Source: Holophagales bacterium (GTDB lineage: Bacteria; Acidobacteriota; Thermoanaerobaculia; Multivoradales; Multivoraceae). From it: DNA of 64,000 bases. Below are positions 36,980 to 46,738 of this stretch, piece after piece. The notes below the pieces were generated by a model. The model made no database searches. It had not been told where the DNA came from and was given only the letters and a program-made list of their open reading frames with translations. The translations under genes and the position numbers were made by a program. The DNA is taken from the NCBI GenBank assembly GCA_009836625.1, contig VXVC01000012.1, positions 546,847 through 610,846 of the forward strand, read 5' to 3'. How positions within the stretch are numbered: the stretch's first letter is position 1; each line of letters starts with the position of its first letter.

Positions 36980-38710
36980 ATGGGGGGAGTCTCGGGGAGC
37001 GGGCAAACGTGGCGATGCATCGGAGCGCCGACCTGGCAGCGGGTCGTGCTCTGGGTGCTACTGCTCGTGCTGGCGGCCGTTGCAGCCGTCTTCGATCCGT
37101 CGGACTGGCCCTACACGGTGGGCGACGAGGGCGTCTACGCGATGCAGGCCCAGAGCCTCGCCTTTGACCTCGATCGGCGCTACGAAGAAGCCGACTTTCG
37201 GCGCTACCAGCGGTTGACGGGCAAGGTGCCCGACCCGTTGATTCTCCAGACCGTCGACGATGGCGCCACGCTCGTCTATGCGAAGCCGGCCTTCTATTCG
37301 CTCTATCTCGCGCCCTTCGTCCGACTTGCGCCCCAGCATGGGCCGATCCTGGCGAACCTGCTGCTGTTTCTGCTGGCGGCGCTGCTGCTCGACTGCCTGC
37401 TGACCGCCCGGATCGGCGCCGACGGCCCGCTGGTGGCGGCGTTCCTGCTCTTCTTCTCGGTCACCTTCGGCCATGTGTTCTGGATCCACGCGGACCTCTT
37501 CTACCTGGTGGTCACGGCGCTGGGTCTCTGCTGCCTGGATCCCTGGCTCGAGGACAGGCAACTCCCTGCGGCGCGGCTGGTCGCCGGGGGCGCCCTCCTG
37601 GCGGTGGCCGGGGCCGGCCGGCCGTTCTACCTGGCGGTGCTGGCGGCGGTGCTCCTGGCGACCTCGCCGACGTTGCGTCAGGCGTGGGGTCGCCGGGCCG
37701 CCGCTCTCGTCGTCGGCGGTGCGATGCTGCTGCTCGCCGGTTCGGCGTGGTTTCACCGCACGAGCGGCGGCGCGTGGACTCCCTACGTGAGCGAACGGCA
37801 GGGCTTCAGCAGCGCCACGGGCTATCCGGACGTCAACTTCGAGCGGCAGCGCTGGCCGGAGCTGCTGTCCGTGCGCGGCGATGCGTCCTGGGCTCGCGAG
37901 GGCTTCCTGCTGCCCGACTTCGACGCGGCGCTGCTCGGCCACAACGTGGTGTACGCGTTGATCGGCCGGAGCATCGGCATCATCCCGTACTTCCTGCCGC
38001 TGCTTGTCGCCTGCGCCTGTCTGCAGCGCGGCTCGCGGCGGCGATGGCTGCTGCTCGGAATCGCCGTCGGACTCCTGGCCTTCCTGATCAAGAATCCGTA
38101 CAACTTCTACGGCGGAGCGGGAGCGATCGGGAACCGCTGGTTCCTGCCGCTGTACGCGGCCTGCTGGTTCCTGATCGAGCGGCCGCCGTCCAGGCGCTGG
38201 CTCGCGACCATGTCCGTTGGAGCGGCGCTGTTCGTCCTGCCGCTGTGGCGGACGGCGGCTTCCTTCCCGCTGGAGATCGATCGCGAGCACGGCGCCCGCC
38301 GCTTGCGCTACGTATCGGCGGCGGCGAAGGGGCTTCTGCCGCTCGAGACGTCCCAGATTCACCTCGGGTCGGCGCCTGCGGACATCCAGCACGGCGACCT
38401 CCGCGTCCGGCTGATCGGCGACGGCGTTTGGCCGCACGGTTCCGACGGAATCCGCTACCGGCCGTCCGCCGACGGCGAGATCCTGGTCGGTTCGCCGGTG
38501 CGGCTTGCCCGTCTGACGGTGACTCTGGCGCCTGTCGGCGAGAGTACGGGTCAGGCAACGATGCGCCATGTCCTCGAGCGGCCGACCCGGATCGCGCGGC
38601 ACCGCTACTGGTACGGCGGGATTCCGCTGAACTACTACCGCTTGCGCTTGCCCGGGATGTCGGGAGGAGACCGGGAGGTCACCCTGACGCCGGAGTTCGA
38701 CTGGAGGTGA
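36980..38710 (+). CDS. GT-C-like multi-pass membrane protein
   Basis: 576 residues with about 10 hydrophobic segments. The first extracytoplasmic loop carries YTVGDEGVYAMQAQSLAFD, where the acidic DE pair resembles the catalytic motif of GT-C glycosyltransferases (PMT/ArnT-like). The C-terminal region (about 430-576) is soluble and beta-rich and should be periplasmic. It probably transfers a sugar from a lipid donor to an envelope acceptor, but no specific family can be named. The ATG at 36980 follows the divergent TonB receptor start by about 85 bp. Confidence 0.7.
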   Translation: MGGVSGSGQTWRCIGAPTWQRVVLWVLLLVLAAVAAVFDPSDWPYTVGDEGVYAMQAQSLAFDLDRRYEEADFRRYQRLTGKVPDPLILQTVDDGATLVYAKPAFYSLYLAPFVRLAPQHGPILANLLLFLLAALLLDCLLTARIGADGPLVAAFLLFFSVTFGHVFWIHADLFYLVVTALGLCCLDPWLEDRQLPAARLVAGGALLAVAGAGRPFYLAVLAAVLLATSPTLRQAWGRRAAALVVGGAMLLLAGSAWFHRTSGGAWTPYVSERQGFSSATGYPDVNFERQRWPELLSVRGDASWAREGFLLPDFDAALLGHNVVYALIGRSIGIIPYFLPLLVACACLQRGSRRRWLLLGIAVGLLAFLIKNPYNFYGGAGAIGNRWFLPLYAACWFLIERPPSRRWLATMSVGAALFVLPLWRTAASFPLEIDREHGARRLRYVSAAAKGLLPLETSQIHLGSAPADIQHGDLRVRLIGDGVWPHGSDGIRYRPSADGEILVGSPVRLARLTVTLAPVGESTGQATMRHVLERPTRIARHRYWYGGIPLNYYRLRLPGMSGGDREVTLTPEFDWR

Positions 38711-38748
38711 CACCGGTGTTTGCATGCGGGTGTTGGTAGTCTGACGCC

Positions 38749-39555
38749 GTGAGTGGGGCTGGACGGAACGGAGCGGGAGGGGTCACACGGCGTGCGGTTC
38801 CGGTTCTGGCCGTCGCCGCGCTGGCTGGCGTCGCATCGGCCCAGGATCCGTGCATCGACTGCCACGCCGCCCAGGAACTCGACGAAGTGGCGCAAGTCCA
38901 CTTGCGGCAGTTCCGCGACTCGGCTCACGCCTCTGCCGGCGTCTCCTGCGCGGACTGTCATGGGGGCAACACGTCGACGTTCGTGGAGTTGCGCGCCCAC
39001 AAGGGCGTGCTCAACAGCGCCCACGGTGACAGCCCGACCAACCACTGGAACCTGCCGCGGACCTGCGGGCGCTGCCATGACGCCGAGTACGGGGCGCTGC
39101 AGGAGAGCCCCCACTACGCGCTGCTCGAGCGCCAGGTCCGTGCCGCTCCGACCTGCACGACCTGCCACGGCAGTCTGGCGGCTCAGTCGCTGGGCGTTGA
39201 AGGTGGCTTGCAGGCGCAGTGCAATCGCTGTCACGGCCCGGACGCCGATCACGAAGAGGTCGGCATTCCCGGTGAAGCAGGCCAGGAAGCGCTGGCGCGG
39301 GGCGGCCGCAACCTGGCGCGGCTTCGGACTCTGGGCCAGCAGCGGGCCGAGGTGAGTCGTGCCGTTCTGCGGCTCAGGGACCCCTCGAAGCGCCATGAGG
39401 CGGCCGACGCGCTGTTCGCGATCAACGCTTCGTGGGACGAGGCGATCGAGGCCGGTCATGCGTTCCACTGGTCGGACTGGGAGAGCGCGCTCGACGCGAT
39501 GACGGGCGCGATCGGCGAACTCAGGTCAGCACTGGCGCCCGGCGGAGACCGCTGA
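38749..39555 (+). CDS. Pentaheme c-type cytochrome, periplasmic
   Basis: 268 residues with an N-terminal export signal (RRAVPVLAVAALAGVASAQ). Five CxxCH heme-binding motifs follow in the first 170 residues of the protein (CIDCH, CADCH, CGRCH, CTTCH, CNRCH). The remaining C-terminal part, about 90 residues, is helical (LARLRTLGQQRAEVSRAVL). Heme spacing is like multiheme electron carriers of the doubled-CxxCH and NapC-related classes, but there is no membrane anchor beyond the signal. The GTG start is the first plausible one. Redox partners are not encoded nearby. Confidence 0.9.
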   Translation: MSGAGRNGAGGVTRRAVPVLAVAALAGVASAQDPCIDCHAAQELDEVAQVHLRQFRDSAHASAGVSCADCHGGNTSTFVELRAHKGVLNSAHGDSPTNHWNLPRTCGRCHDAEYGALQESPHYALLERQVRAAPTCTTCHGSLAAQSLGVEGGLQAQCNRCHGPDADHEEVGIPGEAGQEALARGGRNLARLRTLGQQRAEVSRAVLRLRDPSKRHEAADALFAINASWDEAIEAGHAFHWSDWESALDAMTGAIGELRSALAPGGDR

Positions 39556-39602
39556 TCGGTCTCGACTGACGGCCGCGAGGGGATGTCGGCTCCTAGGGCG
39601 GT

Positions 39603-41144
39603 TCAGGTTTCGGATTCGCGGTCCGCTTCACGCAGCGAGCGCATCAGTGACACCGCCATGAGCGCTCCGACGACGAGGAGAGGCAGCGAGACGACCAGGG
39701 TGGCCGACTGGATGACTCGCAACTGGTCGTTGCCGCCCTCCTGGCCGATGAACATCAGCGTGACTGGCAGAATGCCGACCGCAACGGCCCAGAACAGGCG
39801 GTGCCAGCGGGCCGGATGCGTTCCTTCGGGCAGGTTGCGGGTGGCCGATGCCGCCAGGCAGTAGGACGCGGAGTCGTAGGTCGTGGCAATGAAGACGATC
39901 GCCACGAGCGCGAAGACAGCGAGGACGAGGGTCCCGAGCGGCAGGAAGCCGATGCTCTGGGCGATTGCGGTCTCGCTGCCGGCCTGAGCGGCGATGTCGC
40001 GCACGGGAAGCGCTCCCGAAAGGTCCAGGTGCATGCTGTAGTTGCCGAGCACGGCGTAGAAGAGGGCGCAGCCGAGCGTGCCCAGGACCAGCATGCCGAG
40101 GATCAGTTGCCGCACCGTCCGGCCACGGGAGATGCGGGTCACGAACAGGCCCATGAAGGGTCCGTAGGCAATCCACCAGGCCCAGTAGAAGACGGTCATG
40201 TCCTCGATGAAGCCGGTGCGCGCTACGGGGTCCGTCCAGGTGTTCAGCCGGATGAAGTTCTCGAGCATCAAACCGATGGAGTTGGTGCCGCTGCGAAGAA
40301 GGAAGTTCGTCGGACCGACGATCAGGATGAAGGCGAGCAGGGCGATCGCGGCGAGGATCGAGCCGTCGGAGAGGGGCTTGATGCCCCGTTCGAGTCCGAG
40401 GTAGACGCTGGCCGCGAACAGGGTGACGCAGACGAGCAGGATCGTCACCTGAAGTCCGAAGGTCTGTGCGATTCCCAGGACTTCGCTGACGCAGGCCGCC
40501 ACCATCGGCGTTCCGAGCCCGAGTGAAGTGCCGGTGCCGCCGACCAGGGCCAGGATGAACAGGACGTCGACGATCCGTGCCGGGGGGCGGTCGTAGCCGT
40601 CGCGGCCGATCAGTGCGTGCAGGCCCGTGCTCAGGCGGAGTACCGGCGCGTGTTGCCGGTAGTAGGGGATCGCGATCGCCACGGCCGGGAAGCAGTACAG
40701 CGCCCAGGCCGAGATGCCCCAGTGGAAGATGCCGTAGGTCGCCGCCCATTCGACCGCCTCGGTGGAGTTTGGGGCGAGTTCGAAGGGCGGTTTGTCGAGG
40801 TAGGTCACCCACTCGATGGTCGACCAGTAGAGGAGTCCGGCCCCGATGCCGGCGCAGAAGAGCATCGCCATCCAGCTGAAGATGTTGAAGTCCGGCCGGC
40901 TGTCTTCGTGGCCGAGCCTTCGCTTGCCGTGGTGGCTGAAGGCGAGCCAGACCAGGAACACGGTGACCGCCAGCGTCGCCCACTGGTAGATGAGGCCGAA
41001 GCGCTCCGTCAGGGACTCGTAGGCCTGGACGACGAGGGCGCCGCCAGCCTGGGGCGCCAGCGCGAGGGGAGCGCAGACCAGCACGATCAGCCCGACGCTG
41101 ACGCCGAAGGCGGTGCGGTCGATGCGGGGCGGGCGAGGAGCCAC
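39603..41144 (-). CDS. BCCT-family transporter (betaine/carnitine/choline type)
   Basis: A 513-residue inner-membrane protein with 12 predicted helices, of the BCCT family. Family marks are FSWMAMLFCAGIGAGLLYW, the GIFHWGISAWALYC box with its conserved Trp and aromatic residues, and WWIAYGPFMGLFVTRISRGRT. Members import quaternary ammonium compounds, often for osmoprotection; the substrate is not determined here. The GTG start lies 4 bp after lysK, so it can be transcribed as the last gene of the lysW operon. Whether that link is functional is unknown. Confidence 0.93.
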   Translation of the reverse strand: MAPRPPRIDRTAFGVSVGLIVLVCAPLALAPQAGGALVVQAYESLTERFGLIYQWATLAVTVFLVWLAFSHHGKRRLGHEDSRPDFNIFSWMAMLFCAGIGAGLLYWSTIEWVTYLDKPPFELAPNSTEAVEWAATYGIFHWGISAWALYCFPAVAIAIPYYRQHAPVLRLSTGLHALIGRDGYDRPPARIVDVLFILALVGGTGTSLGLGTPMVAACVSEVLGIAQTFGLQVTILLVCVTLFAASVYLGLERGIKPLSDGSILAAIALLAFILIVGPTNFLLRSGTNSIGLMLENFIRLNTWTDPVARTGFIEDMTVFYWAWWIAYGPFMGLFVTRISRGRTVRQLILGMLVLGTLGCALFYAVLGNYSMHLDLSGALPVRDIAAQAGSETAIAQSIGFLPLGTLVLAVFALVAIVFIATTYDSASYCLAASATRNLPEGTHPARWHRLFWAVAVGILPVTLMFIGQEGGNDQLRVIQSATLVVSLPLLVVGALMAVSLMRSLREADRESET

Positions 41145-41148
41145 GCGG

Positions 41149-42393
41149 TCAGCCGGTGACCGGCAAGGCCGCGGCGAGATTCCTCAGCGCAAGTTCCACG
41201 GTGTCGACCGCCAGCAGGTACTCGTTCAGATCCAGGTGCTCGTTCGGGGTGTGGTCGAGTGTACTGTCTCCCGGTCCGTAGGCGGCGATGGGGCATCGCC
41301 ACACCGGCCAGACGATGTTCATGTCGCAGGTGCCGGTCTTGACGACGAACTTCGGTGCGACCTGCGGGCCGCCCACCGCGCGAATGGCGGCGAGGAACGC
41401 GCGGACCAGCGGCGAGTGCCGGTCGGCCCGGACCCCGATCTCGTAGCCGCGCAGGCTGAGTTCCAGGCCGGCGTGCCCCTGCTCGCAGCGGATGGTCCCC
41501 GTGGCCCGATCCGAATCGAGGTCCGAGAACAGCGGTCCGTTGATGTCCGCCGCCGCGCCGCGGAACCAGCTCGTCAGTTCGTCGACCAGTGCGGCGACGT
41601 CGAAGTCGACGGGGAGCCTCAGGCCGTAGTCGGCGCGTACGGTGTCGTAGAGACCGTCGCTGGTGGTCCCGATGGAGCGGAGGCTGGGCAGCACCCGTTC
41701 GAACGGTGTCTGGCCTCCGTGGCGTTCGGCCACCTGCTCCAGGCGCCGCCAGAGGTCGAACGCCGTGATGCCGACGCCGACCTCCGGGCCGGCCGTATGG
41801 CTGCTCGGCCGCCGGGCCATCAGGTCGATCAGCAGGCGTCCCTTGTAGCCGAGGGTCACCCGGTGCCAGTGGCTGGGCTCGCCGATGATGCAGAAGTCGG
41901 GCGCCGGTTCGTCGCGGCCGTTCAGCCGCTTCAGCAGGAAGTGGGCGCCGCGGGAACTCGCCGCCTCCTCTTCCGTCGCGCCGGCGACGATCACCCGCAG
42001 GTCGTGGGCGCGGGCCCAGTCTCCGCCGAGTCGCGCCGCCGCCGCGACGAAGCTGGCGAGCGGCCCCTTCGCGTCGACCGAACCCCGACCATGCAGGATG
42101 CCGTGAGCCGATCCGTCGTCCTCGATCCGGACCGGGATGTTTCCCGGCACGGTATCGATGTGCCCGAGCAGGACGACCAGGCGGGAGGCCTCAGGGTCGC
42201 CCAATTCGCCGACGGCGTTCAGCGCGCCGTCGACGTGGCAGCGTTCGAGACCGCGCGCGGCCATCTGGTCGGCCAGCCAGCCGCTGGCCGCGGCTTCGTG
42301 CCGGGACAGCGACGGGACCGCGACGAGTCCTCGCACCAGCTCGATCTCGGCGCGATGCCGTTCGGCGTCCACGGTCGCGGCATCCACGGTCAT
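41149..42393 (-). CDS. lysK: [LysW]-lysine/ornithine hydrolase (M20 family)
   Basis: A 414-residue M20 metallopeptidase that should release lysine (or ornithine) from the LysW carrier in the last step. Metal and catalytic motifs are [25 protein letters not shown] with the bridging Asp, and [14 protein letters not shown] with the catalytic Glu pair. A metal-binding His in EHLDLNEY lies near the C-terminus. Although the frame runs open far upstream, the ATG at 42393 overlaps the lysJ stop as ATGA and begins the conserved domain. The gene assignment rests on the complete neighbouring lysW set. Confidence 0.9.
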   Translation of the reverse strand: MTVDAATVDAERHRAEIELVRGLVAVPSLSRHEAAASGWLADQMAARGLERCHVDGALNAVGELGDPEASRLVVLLGHIDTVPGNIPVRIEDDGSAHGILHGRGSVDAKGPLASFVAAAARLGGDWARAHDLRVIVAGATEEEAASSRGAHFLLKRLNGRDEPAPDFCIIGEPSHWHRVTLGYKGRLLIDLMARRPSSHTAGPEVGVGITAFDLWRRLEQVAERHGGQTPFERVLPSLRSIGTTSDGLYDTVRADYGLRLPVDFDVAALVDELTSWFRGAAADINGPLFSDLDSDRATGTIRCEQGHAGLELSLRGYEIGVRADRHSPLVRAFLAAIRAVGGPQVAPKFVVKTGTCDMNIVWPVWRCPIAAYGPGDSTLDHTPNEHLDLNEYLLAVDTVELALRNLAAALPVTG

Positions 42394-43583
42394 TCGCCTC
42401 CGAGCACGTCCTGGATCGCTTCGGCGCCGCGCTCGAGTTCCTCGTGCGTGACGATCAGCGGCGGCAGCAGGCGAATCACGTTCGGGCCCGCGGGCAGGGC
42501 CAGGACCCGGTGTTCGGTCGCGAGTCGGGCGATGTGGCGGCCGGCGCGCTCGCGCAGGACGACTCCGATCATCAGGCCGCGTCCCCGAACTTCCCGCACC
42601 CGCGGATTCGAGGCGAACCGGCTCCTGAGCGACTCGGCGAAACGCGCGCCGATCGTCGCCGCCCTTGCCGGCAGGTCGAGACGCTCGAGCGTCTCGATCA
42701 CGGCCAGGCCGACCGCGCAGGCGAGCGGGTTGCCGCCGTACGTCGAGCCGTGGCTGCCGGGGCGAAGCGCCTCGGCGACCCGGCCGCCGTAGGCGATCGC
42801 TCCGAGCGGGAAGCCGCCGCCGATGCCCTTGGCCATTGCCACCAGGTCGGGCTCGAGTCCGGGCGTGTACTGATGGGCGAACCACCTGCCGCAACGGCCG
42901 AACCCCGTTTGCACTTCGTCGAGGATGAGCAGGGCGCCGTGCCGGTCGCAGGCGCGGCGCGTTGCCAGCAGGACATCGTCGCCGAGGACGTTGACGCCGC
43001 CTTCGCCCTGCACGGGTTCGAGGACGACCGCGGCCGTCTCCCCGGAGACCGCCTGGTCGACTGCCTCGGCTTCCGGCTGAACGAAGACGGCATCGTGAAG
43101 CAGGCCGTCGTAGGGCCTGCGCGCCGCCGGGTTCCAGGTCATCGCCAGTGCGCCCAGGGTGCGGCCGTGGAAGCTGCTTCGGAGCGCCACAGTTCGGCTT
43201 CTTCCCGTAGCGAGCGCCGCGAACTTGAGCGCGCCCTCGACCGCCTCCGTGCCGCTGTTGCACAGGAACACGCGGTCGAGCGTCGCGGGCAGGATGGCGA
43301 CCAGCGCCTCGACGTACTCCGCGCGCACGGCGCTCGACACGTTGAGCGGACAGAAGGTGAGGCGCTCCGCCTGGCGCTTGATGGCGTCGACGATCGCCGG
43401 GTGGTTGTAGCCCAGGCAGCAGACGCCGTAACCGGCGGTCAGGTCCAGGTAACGGTCGCCGTTCTCCGCGATCAGTTCGCAACCCTCGCCGCCCACAATC
43501 GGCGGGGTGGGCCGGCGCGGCGCCCAGGTCCCGAGGCGGCGGTCTTCGGCGCTAGCCGACGCCGGCGTGACGTGTTCGCTCAT
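42390..43583 (-). CDS. lysJ: [LysW]-aminoadipate/glutamate semialdehyde aminotransferase
   Basis: A 397-residue class III PLP aminotransferase of the acetylornithine aminotransferase/LysJ group, converting the carrier-bound semialdehyde to the amine with glutamate. Motifs are [62 protein letters not shown] and the PLP lysine in [14 protein letters not shown]. It overlaps lysZ upstream and lysK downstream by 4 bp each (ATGA). It lies between kinase and hydrolase genes of the LysW pathway. Confidence 0.92.
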   Translation of the reverse strand: MSEHVTPASASAEDRRLGTWAPRRPTPPIVGGEGCELIAENGDRYLDLTAGYGVCCLGYNHPAIVDAIKRQAERLTFCPLNVSSAVRAEYVEALVAILPATLDRVFLCNSGTEAVEGALKFAALATGRSRTVALRSSFHGRTLGALAMTWNPAARRPYDGLLHDAVFVQPEAEAVDQAVSGETAAVVLEPVQGEGGVNVLGDDVLLATRRACDRHGALLILDEVQTGFGRCGRWFAHQYTPGLEPDLVAMAKGIGGGFPLGAIAYGGRVAEALRPGSHGSTYGGNPLACAVGLAVIETLERLDLPARAATIGARFAESLRSRFASNPRVREVRGRGLMIGVVLRERAGRHIARLATEHRVLALPAGPNVIRLLPPLIVTHEELERGAEAIQDVLGGE

Positions 43584-44479
43584 CGGGCCTCCTCCCGCGG
43601 ACCTGGCCTGACGACGACGTGAGTGCCCGCGCCGTCGAGGGCCGCCCGCACGGGCCGTTCCGCCCGGCCATCCGCGAAGATGATCCGGCCAGCCCCGCCG
43701 CGGAGCGCCTCGGCGGCGCCGAGCACCTTTTTCTTCATCCGGTCTTCGGCCGCGGCCGACAGGGGTTCGAGCCCGGCGTCGGGGGCGGCACCGGAGAGCG
43801 CGTCGCGGGCGACCTCGAAGCGGGGAATCAAGGAGTCTTCGTCGGGGAAGTCGGCGAGCAGTCCCGGCGTGGCGGAGAGATAGACGAGGGTCGGGGCGCC
43901 CAGGGCAGTCGCAAGGGCGGCCGCGGCGCGATCCCCGTCCACGTTCACGGCTTCGCCGTCGAAGGAGGCCCCGGGGGGCGTCAGCACCGGCAGGTAACCG
44001 CCGCCGAGCAGCAGGCGCAGGAGTTCACCGTTGACCTTCTCGACGGTGCCGGTCCAGTCGTCGCGCAACACCATTCGCCGGCCGCCGCGCCGGATGCGCA
44101 GCTTGTCCTTGCGGCGCCCCTCGAACAGGCGGCCGTCGAGCCCGGACAGTCCGACCGCCGCAACGCCCTGGCGCTGCAGGAGTTCGACCCAGCGCTTGTT
44201 CAGCAGGCCGCAGTAGACCATCTCGAAGATCTCGAGCGTGCGGCGGTCCGTCCGGCGGCTGCTGTAGCCGCTTTCACTGGTCACGAACTGCGGCGGGTGT
44301 CCCAACTGCTCGGCGACCTCGTTCGTCGTCTCCGCGCCGCCGTGAACCAGGACGACGCGCCGACCGGCTCGCCACAGGGATCCGACGTCGGCGGCGATCG
44401 CTTCGAGGTCGAGCGCCTTGCCGCCGCCGGCCTTGATCACGAGCTGTTCGCCGGAGTTGTCTGGGCTGGTTTCGGCCAT
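43580..44479 (-). CDS. lysZ: [LysW]-aminoadipate/glutamate kinase
   Basis: A 299-residue amino-acid kinase of the ArgB/LysZ group, phosphorylating the side-chain carboxylate of the amino acid held on LysW. The N-terminal phosphate loop is VIKAGGGKAL, with VVLVHGGAETTNEVAE, VNVDGDRAAAALA and YLSATPGLLADFPDE further on. It is somewhat longer than typical ArgB/LysZ (about 265-285), mainly in the region PDAGLEPLSAAAEDRMKKK. It starts 8 bp after lysY and overlaps lysJ by 4 bp. Confidence 0.92.
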   Translation of the reverse strand: MAETSPDNSGEQLVIKAGGGKALDLEAIAADVGSLWRAGRRVVLVHGGAETTNEVAEQLGHPPQFVTSESGYSSRRTDRRTLEIFEMVYCGLLNKRWVELLQRQGVAAVGLSGLDGRLFEGRRKDKLRIRRGGRRMVLRDDWTGTVEKVNGELLRLLLGGGYLPVLTPPGASFDGEAVNVDGDRAAAALATALGAPTLVYLSATPGLLADFPDEDSLIPRFEVARDALSGAAPDAGLEPLSAAAEDRMKKKVLGAAEALRGGAGRIIFADGRAERPVRAALDGAGTHVVVRPGPREEAR

Positions 44480-44487
44480 TCTCTTCG

Positions 44488-45570
44488 CTAGACGGGGTGA
44501 AGGCCGAGGAAGTCGAGGCCCCGGGTCTCATCGTACCCGCACATCAGGTTGGCGCACTGGACCGCGTTGCCGGCCGCGCCTTTCATCAGGTTGTCGATGG
44601 CGCAGATGACGACCAGACGCCTGGTCCGCGGATCGAGGTCGAAACCGACCTCGGCGTGATTGCTGCCGGCGAGGATCTTCGGTTCGGGGTAGCGGTGAAT
44701 GCCGCGCCGGTCCTTGACCAGCCGCACGAAGGGATGCTGCCGGCAGAAGGAACGGTAGGCGCGGAAGAGCTCTCGCTCGACGGTCCTGGCGTCCGTCGCG
44801 CCGGCAAGGAAGAGGTGGCTGGTCGCCAGAACGCCGCGCACCATCTCGACCGCGGTCACCGAGAGGTGGACGTTGCCCTTGACGTCGACGCCGCGGCTTG
44901 CGAACGCCTGTTCGACCTCGGCGGTATGCCGATGGCCCGTCGGCCGGAAGCTGCGCACGACGCCCGACCGCTCGGGGTGGTGGGAGGCGTCCGACGACGA
45001 GGCGCCGCCTTCGCTGCTGCCGACCTTCAGTTCGGTGACGACTCCCCGGCTCCAGTCGACGAGATCGTTCTCCCGGGGCCCGGGTTCGAGCAGGGGAAGC
45101 AGACCGAGCAGGGTCGCGGTCGCGTTGCACCCCACGCCGCTCGCATGGGATGCGGCGGCCGCTGCCTCACGGTCCAGCTCGGGCAGCCCGTAGACGAAGC
45201 GGTCGAGCCATTCGGGCGCGGGATGGGCGGTGCCGTACCAGTCTTCCCAGGCGTCTGCCGACCGCAGCCGGAAGTCGGCCGAGAGATCGACGACCTTCGG
45301 CGCGAGTTCGGAGTAGAGGTCGATGTCCCTGGCGGCGTTGCCGTGCGGCAGGCAGAGGAAGAGCAGGTCGCAGCGCTCGAGTTCGTCCAGTGTGGAGAAA
45401 CGCAGGTCGGTGTGACCGCGCAGGTTCGGGTGGGTGAAGTGCACGAAGGAGCCGGCCAGCCGGCGCGACGTGACCTGCCCGACCTCGAAATCGGGGTGAC
45501 CGAGCAGCAGCCGCAGCAGCTCACCGCCGGCATAACCGGAGCCGCCGACGATCGATGCGTGGAGGGTCAT
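44488..45570 (-). CDS. lysY: [LysW]-aminoadipyl/glutamyl phosphate reductase
   Basis: A 360-residue NADP-dependent semialdehyde dehydrogenase of the ArgC/LysY group. The nucleotide loop is [16 protein letters not shown]. The catalytic cysteine lies in [20 protein letters not shown], and [16 protein letters not shown] and [20 protein letters not shown] are conserved C-terminal blocks. It reduces the acyl-phosphate made by LysZ. It overlaps the lysX stop by 4 bp (ATGA). Taken alone it could be called argC, but gene order and linkage to lysW decide. Confidence 0.92.
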   Translation of the reverse strand: MTLHASIVGGSGYAGGELLRLLLGHPDFEVGQVTSRRLAGSFVHFTHPNLRGHTDLRFSTLDELERCDLLFLCLPHGNAARDIDLYSELAPKVVDLSADFRLRSADAWEDWYGTAHPAPEWLDRFVYGLPELDREAAAAASHASGVGCNATATLLGLLPLLEPGPRENDLVDWSRGVVTELKVGSSEGGASSSDASHHPERSGVVRSFRPTGHRHTAEVEQAFASRGVDVKGNVHLSVTAVEMVRGVLATSHLFLAGATDARTVERELFRAYRSFCRQHPFVRLVKDRRGIHRYPEPKILAGSNHAEVGFDLDPRTRRLVVICAIDNLMKGAAGNAVQCANLMCGYDETRGLDFLGLHPV

Positions 45571-46457
45571 GCGGCCTCCGTCGCGTGGGCCTCGTCCCAG
45601 CCCACGGTGGCCACCCGCTCCACGAAGTCGATCATGCGCGCGGGGATGTCGACGCCGGTGGGTGCGACGGAGTTGCGGAACTCCATCGTGTGGTTGACTT
45701 CCAGCACCAGCAGGCCGTGCTCGGGGTCCTCCACCAGGTCGACGGCCAGCAGACCGCCGCCGACGGCGCGGGCGGCTCGCCGGCAGAGATCGTCGATCTC
45801 CGGTGTGATCGGGCAGTTCTCGGTGGAGGCGCCGCGCGCGGTGTTGGTGATCCAGTGCGGCGCTCGGCGATAGATCGCGCAGAGAGTGCGGCCGCCGGCG
45901 ACGAAGGCCCGGATATCGCGCTCCGGCTTGTCGACGTAGCGTTGCAGGTAGAAGATGGAGTGCTGGTATGAGCCGAGCGTGCTCTTGTGCTCGAGTAGCG
46001 CCTCGGCGGCGTCGCGGTCGTTGAGGCGCGCTACCAGGCGGCCCCAGGAGCCGACGGTTGGCTTCATCACGACCGGATAGCCGAGTTCCTCGATCGCGAG
46101 CAGGGCCGCCTCCGGCGTCGAGGCCACCCGGGTGGCGGGTGTCGGCACCGAGGCCGCATGGAGCAGGCTCGAGGTGCGGACCTTGTCGCCGCAGTTCTCG
46201 ATCACGCAGGCCGGGTTGACGGTGGCCACGTCGCGGTCGGCAAGGACGCGCAGGTTGGCCAGGGCCCGGCTGTAGCTGAGCGAACGGTCGAAGACGACGT
46301 CGAAGTCGAAGGACGGCTCGAGTGCGCTGCTGCCGCCGAGCGCGAGGACGACCCTGCGGTCGTCGATCAGCTCGACGTCGGCCGGCCGACGCTCGAGTTC
46401 GGCGAAGAGCAGCTTCTCTTCGGGCCGGACCCGGCTGTAGAGGACTCCGATGCGCAT
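45567..46457 (-). CDS. lysX: LysW-amino-acid ligase (RimK/LysX ATP-grasp)
   Basis: A 296-residue ATP-grasp ligase that joins the amino group of alpha-aminoadipate (or glutamate) to the C-terminal Glu of LysW. It starts [18 protein letters not shown] and contains [18 protein letters not shown] (ATP-binding lysine and GSWGR loop typical of LysX), [18 protein letters not shown] and [16 protein letters not shown] (metal-binding Glu/Asn). The ATG at 46457 is chosen: it is 14 bp after lysW with GGAG 9 nt upstream. Whether the substrate is aminoadipate, glutamate or both cannot be read with confidence. Confidence 0.92.
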   Translation of the reverse strand: MRIGVLYSRVRPEEKLLFAELERRPADVELIDDRRVVLALGGSSALEPSFDFDVVFDRSLSYSRALANLRVLADRDVATVNPACVIENCGDKVRTSSLLHAASVPTPATRVASTPEAALLAIEELGYPVVMKPTVGSWGRLVARLNDRDAAEALLEHKSTLGSYQHSIFYLQRYVDKPERDIRAFVAGGRTLCAIYRRAPHWITNTARGASTENCPITPEIDDLCRRAARAVGGGLLAVDLVEDPEHGLLVLEVNHTMEFRNSVAPTGVDIPARMIDFVERVATVGWDEAHATEAA

Positions 46458-46471
46458 CGTTTGCGGCTCCG

Positions 46472-46657
46472 CTACTCGCCCCAGTCCTCTTCTTCTTCCG
46501 GCGCGAGTTCCAGGCTGACGGGATCGAGCTCGATTACTTCGAGGTCGATGCCGCAGCCGGCGCACTGGACGATCTCATGCTGCATCACGGCCTCGAGCCT
46601 CACGGACTCGAAGCACTCGGGGCACTCGCTGTCGGCGTCGACGGTCTGGAGTTCCAT
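46472..46657 (-). CDS. lysW: Amino-group carrier protein LysW
   Basis: A 61-residue acidic zinc-finger carrier protein. Cys12/Cys15 (CPEC) and Cys32/Cys35 (CAGC) form the zinc site. The C-terminus ends in the hallmark EDWGE, whose terminal Glu is the attachment point for the substrate amino group. It shields and carries biosynthetic intermediates through LysX, LysZ, LysY, LysJ and LysK. GAGGAG lies 8 nt before the ATG. It is first of the operon, preceded by a promoter, a structured leader and a terminator-like hairpin. Confidence 0.96.
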   Translation of the reverse strand: MELQTVDADSECPECFESVRLEAVMQHEIVQCAGCGIDLEVIELDPVSLELAPEEEEDWGE

Positions 46658-46690
46658 TGCGATGTCTCCTCGGTCGGGTTTGCGCTTGCA

Positions 46691-46730
46691 GAAAGAAGAA
46701 AAGCCGGCTCATCCTTCTGGATGGCCGGCC
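46691..46730 (-). terminator. Intrinsic terminator/attenuator in the lysW leader
   Basis: Read on the minus strand: GCCGGC, C, ATCC, loop AGAA, GGAT, GA, GCCGGC, then TTTTCTTCTTTC. The stem has 10 pairs with a small internal loop and a U-rich tail, which is the form of a Rho-independent terminator. It ends 33 nt before the lysW start and lies downstream of the lysW promoter. It therefore should attenuate the operon itself and not merely end the upstream gene. Confidence 0.78.
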
Positions 46731-46738
46731 TCTAGGAG

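Noticed and set aside
42394..43482. An N-terminal extension of lysK
   Set aside because: It overlaps lysJ entirely in another frame, while the ATGA overlap at 42390-42393 gives a normal start.
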